Shown here: positions 12,523 through 23,134 of the stretch, piece after piece
Position numbering within the stretch: the first letter of the stretch is position 1
Layout of the letters: every line of letters begins with the position of its first letter
Origin: Stropharia rugosoannulata
Taxonomy: Eukaryota > Basidiomycota > Agaricomycetes > Agaricales > Strophariaceae
Reading direction: 5' to 3'
Assembly (NCBI GenBank): GCA_028532985.1
Contig: JANCIK010000008.1
Span: forward strand, 372,001 to 436,000
Length of the DNA: 64,000 bases
Notes under the pieces: model-generated
Databases searched by the model: none
What the model was told of the DNA's origin: nothing
What the model saw: the letters and a program-made list of their open reading frames with translations, nothing else
Program-made: the position numbers and the translations under genes

Positions 12523-15500
12523 GCGCCCAACGCCACCACTACCACCTCTAGCGCCCGAGCTGTCCATTAATCCCCCCGACCTCCTTCCTCATTCCCGCCC
12601 CTAGACACCTTAATAACCCCCTTGGCCTCGTCACCCCTCATCATCTCGCCCTCTGCACGCCCACGCCCTCCCTCACCTCACCACCGTACCACACCGCTCG
12701 AAGACCAGCGCCGCGCCGCGCGCCGCCGACGGCACCATCTGGCATGCATGCATGCATGCGTCATGTCTCATGTTGTCTCACGTCCCATGCATCATAATTG
12801 CACGCATCCATGCATCACGCCTGTCACAGCCGCCCGCGCCCGCGCGTCCATGTGCATTGATGACTTGATCCCAGCCTAACTCAAAAACGTCGCGTGCGCA
12901 CCCACGCCCTGTCACCCCCGCCCCGCCTTCTTCGCCTCTCTCCATCTTCTCCACCCCCATCCGCCTTCTCTGCCCCCCTCGCCCCGCTTGACCTGTCCAC
13001 CCCTCTCCCACTCCCTCCCTTCCCATGTCCACATGCTCCAGGCATCCTGACGTTCCACCATACACCTAACGTTATCTCGTCCATCATCCCGGTCCATCAT
13101 CACCGTCCATCATCACCGTCCATCATCAACACAACACGGCCCCGTCGGCCCCGGCCCGGCTTGGCTTTATCACCTCTTTGTCTCTGCCCGGTTTATCCTT
13201 ATTGTAGCCCCACCACATCCCACGTTCCTTCCTTTCCTATTCCGTTTCCTTAACAGACCAGACCAGGCCAAGCTAGCTTACTTGTGCAGATTAATACCCC
13301 CCCGCCTGCCCGCCCGTCAGTGCGTAGCCTTATCGTATCCGTATTCCGTACTTCGTGTTTCCGTGTTCTAGTGCCTGTTCATTATTCTGCATGTTCGTCT
13401 CCGTGTCCGTGTTCATTCTCGGTCCACCGTACTCTCACTGACCCCATTCGTAGCCTTACTCCGCCATTACCGCGCCCTACGGCGCTGTCTTACTTACTCA
13501 CCCATTACCCCCCGCCCTCTTTTTTTTTTCTTTTCGTTTACATACTGAGTACATCATACAATGTTGACTATTTGACAATTGTTGACGATTCGTTTTGTCC
13601 GTATATGTTCGGGATTCGAATACTTATACATGATTCAGTTCAATACTTCAGAGTGCTTCGTCCGAGCCTGTGTCCCGTGCCCGAGCCCTGGTCCGAGTCC
13701 GCGCCCCGACCTTGCAAGTGCACGCGCAGTGCGCACTGCCGACCGCTCGCCTGCCCAGTGCCCAGTGCTCGCGCTTGTGCCTGTATGGTACGTACGTGCT
13801 TGCCTGGTTCCCCTGGTCCCTCCTGGTTTACCGTTGCGATTACCCGCACCACGCCCGCACGACGCCCGCGCCCGACCGACCGACCGCACGCAGCCGCACG
13901 CACGCACACGTTTATTTTTCGGTCTGCGTGACGGATTGCGTTTATGACGTATGAGCGGCGCGTGATGATCGATGACGTCTTCTTCCCGACTCCCGAGTCT
14001 CTTGCCGTCCGTCCGTCCCTCGGCCTGTCCGTCCTTTGGTCTGTCCGACTGGAGTGTCGAGTGTCGAGTCTCTCATCTCATCCCTCACTCCTTCGCTCAC
14101 TCCTATGCTCCCTCACTCCTTCACTCCTTCGCTCCCTCGCTCCTTTGCTCACTCCTCTCGCCTCTCCCTCCCTCATCTCTCACCTCTCAATTTCACGGCT
14201 CCTTATCCACTCGTGCTACTCACGTACACAATCAACTACCCTTGGATGGCTGCCTGAACTTTCTGAAATGTCTGAACTTGCCTGAACTGCCTGAACTGCC
14301 TGAACTTTCTGAACTTTCTGAACTTTCTGAACTGCCTGAACTGTCTGACCTTGCAAGATGGCGGCATTGGCTGTACTTACCAGATGGCAGCATCAGCTGG
14401 CTGGCTGGATGGATGGTTTGTATTGCGCTCTGGCGCACTCTACCACGTAGCTCTACCCTCCACCCTCTACCCTCTACCCGCTCTGCGCCGCTGCCTGCCT
14501 GTTACTCGTAGGTCTGTTACTCGTAGGTTATTCAAGGCCGGCTCGGCTCTTACCGGCTCTCGAGCACATTCTTACTGGGTCTGTCTCTTCCTTCCTCGCT
14601 CGCTCCCTCACTCTGTCATCGCGACTCGCAACGACTTCAAGTACATACATAATGCTAGTAATACAAAGTCTCAATCTTCAAGCTTCAACACCAGACCAAG
14701 AGTTCAACGCCAACGCCAGCCCAATTCAAAGGCCTCCATCGATCCGAACTTGAAGCCTGACGTGCCATCCGCACACGCATGTTTATTTACATTAAAGTTG
14801 GAGTAAGAGAATTGACTGTCCTTGACTCGATGTCTGCTTGTAGAGTAGAATACATTGACTGTGTTTAAATATTTTAATTTCGCCTTTAATTTTTTCTTGA
14901 CTCTGCTATAATTTCACCCTGACTTGCTCATGTCCGGGCCGTCGGTATGGGTATCGGTACGTTGCGGAGTAAGAGTACAAGTAAATGCGGGGACTCGGAG
15001 TAGACGTACCCACTTAAAAACACACGGCGCTCGGCGCGTCGCTCAGTCGGTATCGTTCCAAAGCGGGCGTGGTGTATGTAGCATTCACCTTTACTTTACT
15101 TTACTTTACTTCTTCTGTAGTTCCGTGCCACGTCCCGCCTGCAGCTGAGCGCTGAGAGCCTGCACAGGCGCACGGGCACATGCGTGTCGTGTGGTTATGT
15201 ATTGGGCCTTGGCCCGGCGCTTCGGGTTTCCCAGCGCGTCATTCAATACCAATGACAACAACAATTCGCGGACACGGCGGGCGGCGTATTTACGTTATCC
15301 AGTACCTACAAGCACGCGCTCGTGCTGTCCCATACATACAACGTAACGAATACATACAGTACAGCCGAGACAATAGAGAAGGGCTTACGTTGGCGCTAGT
15401 GGTGGGCAGGTGCACGCACCGTGGCTTTGCATTGTATTGTATTGTATTGCGCTTCTGGAATCTGGACTGTACAGGCAGTGCGGATAGGTTAGGTATGTAC

Positions 15501-16813
15501 GACGAATATATTATATTATGCCTTGCTGTACACGGTTACGGTTATGGATACGGACCCTTGCGGATATATCCATACATACATACAAATTCTCAGTATCTTG
15601 TATACTTTCCATGTATGTATGCGTATCCGCAAAAGGACTAGCTGCGCGCCCTGCGCGCCATGTGCGCACTGCATGCGTTCCCTGCCGCCGTGCAGGGTTT
15701 AACCACCGTTTGGTGCAGGGTTCGAAAACGAAACGCGTGCTGTGCGGTACGCGAGATGCCACACGCCGGTTGCACTTCCATGTTATATGTATAGGCTCTT
15801 TTTATCACTGTTGAAGTTCGCAGCGGGTGAGCATAGGTGCTAGATATGTATATCGACTAGAGACGGGGATCATGTATGACTAATCCATTGCAGGCCCCCA
15901 ATAATGGCTATGCAGCAGGTGTTAAGTTGCTGCTGGGATTAAAGCTGGCGGGGCCGGGGGGATGTGTATATAATAAACCTAGACCAGCACGGCGCGGGTT
16001 CGAGAGTCTGAAGGAAATGGGCGCATGTGTGCGTCGGGTGGGGGATGAAAAAGTTGTGGAACAGACTGCATGCGTCAGGGCCCGGCCAAGCTGTTTGATG
16101 CGCACATATACTACTGCGGTAAACAAGTCTGCTGGCAAGAATGTGAAGACAGTGAACCAGTAGCATCCTAAGAGAAATATTGTTCATATGTAAGTAGTAA
16201 GCTACGACTACAAATGTATTCACGTTACCGTACGCGTCTACGACGCGCCGCTGTATGCTCGGCGGGTAGGATTATTTAATGACTTATTAGACTCAGTAAT
16301 TTGTCAAGTTTTGCCTGTGATTCTCATGAAACTCTATAACCGACCCGCAGTAGTTGCTATGTCATTAAAATAGGATTAATATTCATATTATAACATATAC
16401 AGGCTGATACGGGTTCAGAAGGAAACCCACCAGGTCAGACCAGGTCCTTCCGTTGGCTTAAATTGATTAATTAGGTGGTCATTTATAAATTATGTATAAA
16501 GTTTGTACCAAACGTACCGTTGTTAATAGGTTGTCATCGGCCAATCCTCGGCGGTCCTATTTCTGGAGATAGGGCTAGGAAGGGTATACATAGCCATTGA
16601 CAATTAGCCTCCAGCCAGTGGTCACCATGTCGACAGTCGACAGAACCAAGTTTGTTCCGAGGTTGGCTCGGATTCCCATCACATATTATGGCAGATCACG
16701 CACAGCACAGCGTTCGCACAAGCTCTTGATCCACGACCACCTCGAGTCGTTCCGCTCCAAGTGGCAAGCCAGCCTACGTGATATCTGATAGTAGACCAAG
16801 CAAACTTCAAGAA
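12523..16813. other. pyrimidine-rich intergenic region between peptide gene and HET-B
   Basis: No supported gene. The plus strand is strongly C/T-rich to about 14200, which opens long meaningless frames on both strands (for example 13284-13931). Simple repeats: CATG repeats near 12745; TCCATCATCACCG repeats near 13090-13125; (CTTTA) near 15090; (TGTAT) near 15430. The part 12547-14560 has a shortened, diverged copy at 36303-37260. Confidence 0.5.
14250..14355. repeat. minisatellite of CTGAACTTT / CTGAACTGC units
   Basis: About ten consecutive 9-base units, alternating CTGAACTTT and CTGAACTGC, with small variations at both ends. Read on the minus strand it gives a Ser/Gly/Glu repeat, which I regard as a by-product of the repeat and not as a gene. 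Confidence 0.85.
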
Positions 16814-19109
16814 ATGGATACGTCATGGCCTGACGTTGCACAATGTCGTAATCCAGGCGATGGTACGCAGGACTTATCTCCCCGAGTCCCGTCCTACACC
16901 GCTACTTGTTCTTCCTCCTGACCGGACATATTTAGGAGATCGTGAAACAAGCTCTACGGGGTCACTTGAAGGGCAGCTACTGTCATGCATTCTAAAGCTC
17001 ATGCGGCCTACAATCTCAGAGCATCTAGATATGTCTGATGGTATGCAATGACGCATAAAAACTCCGTTTTGAGCTACTAAAGCTGATGCTGTCCATAGAC
17101 CGTGTTGAAGCCCAGTTACAAAAAGGTGGACAGTTTAAACTTACCCAAAAGGTTTTTTGTTCTGACGGGACTTCGATGGGAAATAGTTGCCGCAAGCGAT
17201 GAAGGGAACAGACTCATCTTTGCGTTGAACGGTTTCATCAAGGCGGGTGTGACCGCTGCAATTCAGCGGACGGACAAAGCGCCGGCGAGAATATCGCCTT
17301 CAGGTAAAATCAATCCGCAATTGACACGAAGGATTTTTATTTTTATTTATTGTAGAAGATAATATGACGAATACAGGACCCAGTTTGGATGGCACAGATT
17401 GTTTTGACAAACGTAGTTACTTCGACGGGTCATCTGAGGCTAGAGCTAATGCACTGCACGCTATAGAACCGGACGAGAAATCTACGGCAGCGCAAACAAA
17501 TGCGGTTCAACCACATATTCCCGTGGAAGTTCAGCCTACTGAACTGGAATCGATGGTTCAGCGACTCACTCGAGCTCATGTATTCAATAACATGCCAATC
17601 CGGATGCTGGAATTCGATGCGAATGGATCCAATATCAAGCTCATTGGCCATGATGCCATGTTCCGCATCCTGATGATACGCGTACAGAAAGAAATCACTT
17701 CTCTGGAGTTTCAGCAGACTTGGAAGAAAGCTCTTGGCTTACGGGACTTGAATGTCATTTGGTATAGGCACAGGTCAAACAAAATGCAGGAAGTAGTGGC
17801 AACAGCTATATCTAAAGTATCTTCTTATGCCATCATGTCTCATACATGGATTAGAGAATCTCCCGGGGACGTTGTCTTCAAGTCCTGGAACAGCCGCACT
17901 TCTAATCCTCGCGGGTGGGAAAAAGTCAAAAACTTCTGCTGCGTTGCCGCCAACAAACACAAGATGACACTTGGCTGGATGGATACTATCTGCATCAACA
18001 AGGAAAGCAGCTCCGAGCTCGATGAATCAATACGTTCAATGTATAAATGGTATCGAGAGTCTACCATATGCATCACATACCTGACTGAGACGGAATCTCT
18101 CGGGGACGGCACACACGACTCCTGGTTTACTCGTGGGTGGACTTTGCAGGAACTACTTGCACCAAACGAGATGGTCTTTTACAATCGCCACTGGAAGTTA
18201 CTTGGAACAGATAAAGACAGCGCAATTATATCATTGGTCACTGCTGAGACGACTATTACTTCAAAGGAGATAGAGAAGTGTCGTTCCGGCCATAAAGATC
18301 ACATACCCATTAGCCGCATTTTACAAATGGCATCTCAACGTCAAGTCACCAGACAGGAGGACTCTTCGTACTCATTACTTGGACTCTTAGATGTCAATAT
18401 ATCGGTCGCATATGGAGAAGGAGAAAAATCAGCATTTCGCCGGTTATTCCAAGAGTTGTTGGTTACCAGGAAGCATGTAATCGACCTCTTCAATCGGCAA
18501 TATTACTGGGACGACAGCCTTGTTCCTTCATCTTTGAAGAGATACTCTTCGAGGCTGTCCATCTTGCCCGAGGAATATGAGCGGAGTTTGCATGACTATC
18601 AACCTCCTGAGCCCATCACGCTGACCCATCTTGGTGTACGGTGCCAATGGCTTCTTTTCCCGTCACTCGCAGTTAAAAAGGGCACTTTGAATGACCTATA
18701 CACTCCTAAAGGACAGTACTCTGCTCGAATTTTATCGAACGTGATATTGACAAATGGGGACGAACTGCATCTCGTCTATAATCTTCTTGACGACAGACTA
18801 TACGGCGGCCAGAGCGAGTACATTCATTCCCTCAGTGGCGTGTTACCCATTTCCATTAGACAGCCTACATATGCAGTGCCAACGTTCACTCTCAAGGGAG
18901 ATGTCTTGATACTGGCCAGATTTTCAATGGGAATTGCTTTTTACACACCAGATCGGCCTGGAGCAGTTCACACCAGCAGCAATATACAACTAATGTCGGT
19001 AGACCGTCCGGATTGGTTTGAACTGGTAAATTCCACTAATGGTTCTTGGGAAATACCTATGCGAGATTTAGAATGTCATGGAATGCAACTTGTTACTCTT
19101 TATCTATAA
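16814..19109 (+). CDS. HET-domain protein HET-B
   Basis: Six exons inferred from the family pattern: 16814-16862, 16936-17040, 17099-17125, 17187-17303, 17356-17412, 17467-19109; predicted 665 residues. Every intron starts GT, ends AG and is phase 1. N-terminal part (about 120 residues): SLEGQLLSCILKLMRP... and AASDEGNRLIFALNGFIKAG, conserved in all copies. Middle: MPIRMLEFDANGSNIKLIG. HET domain about residues 230-345, with SYAIMSHTWIRESPGD, GWMDTICINKESSSELDES and WFTRGWTLQELLAP. C-terminal region of about 300 residues with no domain I can name. The last intron has an unusual donor (GTAGTT) and is a multiple of three, so retention would not break the frame. The codon aligned with the start of HET-E is ATA here, so I start at the next in-frame ATG; the true start may differ. 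Confidence 0.85.
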
Positions 19110-19744
19110 CCTTTGTAGTCCACCTTGTAGAATCCATGTTGAAACAAACGACGGAGGGCGGAAAAGGGGATGTATCATTACGAGATATATGTAGATATAG
19201 CTATGATTTCATAAGTACCCTTATGTATGCTAGCTAGGAATCATTACAAAAATCTCGGTAATGCAACAGGATATCCCAGATATGCTCTGTCATTAACTGC
19301 ATAGCGCATCTGCGGCTTGTATTACTCAAGGCCGACGTTGTACTCTACAATAATTTCTTGCCTTTATTTGTTGATGCAGCAGCTATGGACAGGAACTTAC
19401 ATCCCTATATAGCGCCTGTTTGACTAGTACTTGCTGTTACTCTCTCTCGCCTCTACTCCTGTCGTACTATTTTTACTATGCAGTGCAAATGTGGACCCCG
19501 CATGTCATTCTGCATCAAGTACTATCTTATGTACGTGCTGACTTTTTTTGACGTGGCAGGTGTTGTCTCTATGCGCCTCGATATACATGCCTCGCCATAA
19601 ATATGTCCAGCAGAAATGATTCAAACAGTTTAAAACAATTAATGCTGATATAGCATATATATATGCGAAGGTTACGCTACTCTAAATTTATTCTATTATA
19701 ATTGCGTACGCGTGGATGAAGCCGTGGGTTCTTTTATGTAACAT
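19110..19744. other. 3' flank of HET-B
   Basis: No gene. It contains a stretch (around 19490-19600) resembling the distal 3' flank of the HET-C unit near 34690-34800, including the shared GGTGTTGTCTC motif, so it is the end of the HET-B duplication unit. Confidence 0.5.
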
Positions 19745-20290
19745 TCTCCCTGAATACTTCCTCAGTCCACGAAAATGTAGTCAATTATGAGTCCTTTAAT
19801 TGTCTCCCTGTTTCCGCTTGTAAAATAGCTCGTACACGCAAACAGCTACCACCTTTTAAGAATACAATATGATCGTCCAATTGGTTAATATTTAATGCAC
19901 ATTGCAGAACTGCGGCCTAGCTCCGTTAGTTGTTCAAGGGGCTTGATCAGGTATTATCGTGGATGGACAACCAGCGCACTGTGGTTAAATGTCATATCCT
20001 GTCTTCGGCTAAAATTATTTCTGTAGTTGGGATGGCAGCGTGCATAGCTATTTTATTTCAACTTCGCCGTGGGAGTCCATGGAAGCCATACCCGGCGGTC
20101 GGCAGGTACGAGATTTGTCCACGGCAATTCACAATGTCTGAATGGGTTTGAATTGGCAACCAGACAGCAAGTCTATTCCGATCACTCAGTCCCCCGCAGC
20201 ACAGTGACAGAGGTACAGCACGTGTCAGCCGCATGTTCGGCGCATTAAGTACTCGAACAATCACGAATGCAAGGCCTTTTCGCCCACCAT
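19745..20290 (+). repeat. orphan copy of the HET 5' flanking region
   Basis: Homologous to the 5' flank of HET-D (37691-38210) over most of its length and in part to that of HET-C (28047-28170). It ends abruptly at CGCCCACCAT, where element 1 begins; the HET gene that should follow is absent. It is the remnant of a further HET unit, truncated at the transposon boundary. Confidence 0.85.
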
Positions 20291-22352
20291 TATGGCGGTC
20301 CATGTGTACTTTTATTCCGCGCAATTTTTTGAGCAATCTTGTGCCCCGCAGAAAAGTTGAATGCCCCGCGGAAATTATAAACACCCCGCAGAAAATTGAA
20401 GTGCCCCGCAGAAGTTGAAATTCCGCGCGCGCAGAAATTCGATGTCCGAAATCTGCGCGGGGTGAGTTTTTTGAGTCAAATACATGTTTTTTGTCCAGAA
20501 GCATGCATAGAAATGCCCGCGCGGAATTTTTACACTGCGCGCAGAAATTTAATGCAAGGTGTGTGTTGCGCGCGCAGAAATTGAGAAATTGACTTGTACT
20601 CACATTTTTGACGTGCCGACGTGCCGGAGCTGGGATTTGATGATGTAAGTGATACGGTCGGCATCACGGAGCTTGGCATTTCGTACTTTAAAAACACCGT
20701 GGAAACTTGAAAGCAAGGGTAAGGTTGACATTAATGGCGCCCGTCTACTTGCCATTGAAAATCTTGTAATCGTTTTGCTTATTTCAAAGATATACCAGAC
20801 CCTTTAATGTGTGAATTATCTACCTAAGTCAGGTATAACATCTGGTTGAGTGGTTGTAGTTGGGTTATATTCAAATGCACCCGAGGATGCCAATCTTTAC
20901 TATTACTAAACCAAGGTAAAAAGAACATTTTGCAGAGAAAGTACATAGGGATTTATTAATCTTATACATTAGCTTGCTGTAAGCTATAAGGAGGGGATGA
21001 CAATTGTATAGTAGGCTCTCCACTCGCTGCCAGGAGGCCAATTTCACACGCATTTTCAGAGTCCGATGTATGAGCTCCGTGATGCCGACTAGTGTTGCCG
21101 CCACAGTGCAGTCACTGTGAAGTCACTGTGACTGCACTGTGATATTTCGAACTCCGCCACACTTCACAGCGTAATGCAGTCGCTGTGAAGCACTGTGAAG
21201 TCACCGCTACATCCTCGCTCTTATCTTCGCTTGATCACCACTTATCTGCGTCCACCCCACCTACCTTGCGTCTACATTCTACTTTCTGAATCCTGGCCTT
21301 ATTTATTGTCTGAATCCTCGGCATGGCTGATCTCATAGGAGCTTGACGTTGTTGTGACCTAGAATGGCTCAAGACCGCTCATTCACTTTGTTAGTTTTGT
21401 TTCAATGATCAATGAGTTTTCTCGTCCCCAAATTTGTGAGGTTATATAAGAAGAGAGGAAGGATCAGTTACGCTATAATGAGTCATTATCTATATCAAAC
21501 TTTCCTGCAGTCTGCAATGGCTGCAGACAGCCTTCATCTGTGCAGTTGTGCTTGTTAGATAGTTACCCGGCTTTGGCCACCAATCCACTTTGGCCAAGAC
21601 CTCAACCTCAGGTCCTCAGATATCTACTCAACATCAAACCCCTTGACGCCCGAGTCCTCAAAACCTCAATATGGTCTACCAGCTTCTACCAGCTCAATTG
21701 GTTCCTCTTGCCGCTCTTTGCCCGCCCTCAGCCGCCCTCTCCTGTTTCGTTCCAACCCCCGAGGGCACGTCACGTGAATACTTCAATTTAAGTAACGGTT
21801 AGGCGGCGGAGGTTCAAAATCAACTCAGAATGGTTAAATTCACTGCTTGGTAATCGCTTTGTAATCGTTCCCTTTATCCTCACAGTACTGTGAAGTGCAC
21901 TGTGATGACTGTGAAGTGGCTCACAGTCAATCAAAAATCACTTCACTGCGGCTGCACTGCACTGTGGCGGCAACACTAATGCCGACCGTATCACTTACAT
22001 CATCAAATCCCAGCTCCGGCACGTCGGCACGTCAAAAATGTGAGTACAAGTCAATTTCTCAATTTCTGCGCGCGCAACACACACCTTGCATTAAATTTCT
22101 GCGCGCAGTGTAAAAATTCCGCGCGGGCATTTCTATGCATGCTTCTGGACAAAAAACATGTATTTGACTCAAAAAACTCACCCCGCGCAGATTTCGGACA
22201 TCGAATTTCTGCGCGCGCGGAATTTCAACTTCTGCGGGGCACTTCAATTTTCTGCGGGGTGTTTATAATTTCCGCGGGGCATTCAACTTTTCTGCGGGGC
22301 ACAAGATTGCTCAAAAAATTGCGCGGAATAAAAGTACACATGGACCGCCATA
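20291..22352. mobile_element. long-TIR DNA element 1 (2062 bp) with hAT-like insertion
   Basis: Inverted repeat of 383 bp: left arm 20291-20673; right arm 21073-21089 plus 21987-22352, split by a later insertion. The arms look identical by eye. Termini TATGGCGGTCC; TA at both ends could be a TA target duplication or part of the element. Each arm carries several subterminal units of the type GCCCCGCAGAAAxTTGAA, changing inward to GCGCGCAGAAATT. No transposase is visible, so it is non-autonomous. The 181- and 252-codon frames crossing the arms are by-products of the inverted repeat. The family's superfamily is not clear to me. Confidence 0.85.
21090..21978. mobile_element. non-autonomous hAT-like element (889 bp)
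   Basis: 23-bp perfect terminal inverted repeats beginning TAGTGTTGCCGCCACAGTGC. The 8-bp target duplication ATGCCGAC is at 21082-21089 and 21979-21986. TAG-type ends and an 8-bp duplication are the hallmark of hAT elements. Both subterminal regions are dense in CACTGTGA and its complement, the usual form of hAT transposase binding sites. No transposase frame. It sits in the right arm of element 1 and so is younger than that arm. Confidence 0.9.
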
Positions 22353-22407
22353 CCGCCATAGCGTGCATACCTATTTTGTTTCAACTTCGCCGTGCGAGCC
22401 CATGGAA
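22353..22407 (+). repeat. short fragment of HET 5' flank between two elements
   Basis: GCGTGCATACCTATTTTG and following bases match the HET-D flank near 37957-38000. The rest of this flank resumes at 28047, after element 2. The fragment shows that element 2 split the 5' flank of HET-C, with loss of roughly 75 bases relative to the other copies. Confidence 0.75.
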
Positions 22408-22924
22408 TATGGCGGTCCATTTGCACTTTTATTCCGACATTGATTCATTAAGTATTTTTGTGGTTTTGTATTGTATGAAAACTATTTTCCGATGTCCGCA
22501 ACTTAAAAAACTGCACGCACACTTTAACTTAACATGCGCGCAACTGAAAAAAGTGTGCGCACATATAAATTTACCATGTGCGCACAAAAAAGTAGGCAGC
22601 GCATCTATGAGTTTCATGTACACACCTCTAAAAAATGATCTGCAACCCATCAGTGCTGCGCGCACAATTGCAAAATGTATGACTGGTGTAAAATCTAAGC
22701 GCACCTCAATTTTTGGCCCGGATATTGGCAGCTCGGCTGCTACGCTCGCCGACTCCGGCATGGCCATAACAGCCGGCTGCCTAGTGTCAAACTTCTAGCT
22801 TTCCTTGCCCATGGCTACTCCCTGGCAGTAGCACAGGTTGGTGTAAACATATCCCACTTTTACTGAACCATAGCTTTAGGTGAAGATGCTTGGTATTTGT
22901 CCTGACTCCTGCACCCTGAATACC

Positions 22925-23134
22925 TATTGAGCGCAGTGTATAAAAGATAGAATAGAATTAATTTATGGAGGCTCTACGAGCTCCCTTATATATGTAGTGT
23001 ACATACTTCGAGAACTATCTACAATGTACTCATGTAGAATGAAAGGTATATGACTAATTGTATTTGTAAGTCAGATGAGTAAGTCAAAGTAATTATGACT
23101 TGAGGTGCTGAATATTCGAGCACCTACTCCAACA
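22925..23134 (-). repeat. 3' LTR of the Copia element
   Basis: 210 bp, identical by eye to 27408-27617. It is preceded on the coding strand by the polypurine tract. Confidence 0.95.

Noticed and set aside
11573..12604. 343-codon frame overlapping the peptide gene
   Set aside because: It is a shadow of the repeat array in another frame, basic and low-complexity, with no start context or signal peptide.
13284..13931. 215-codon open frame in C/T-rich DNA
   Set aside because: Low purine content removes stops in several frames; the translation is compositional noise.
15985..16005. tRNA B-box-like GGTTCGAG
   Set aside because: No matching acceptor, D or anticodon arms could be folded around it.
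20058..20603. 181-codon minus frame and its twin at 22040-22798
   Set aside because: Both lie in the inverted arms of element 1 and share the same translated arm; they run into unrelated flanks and have no domain.
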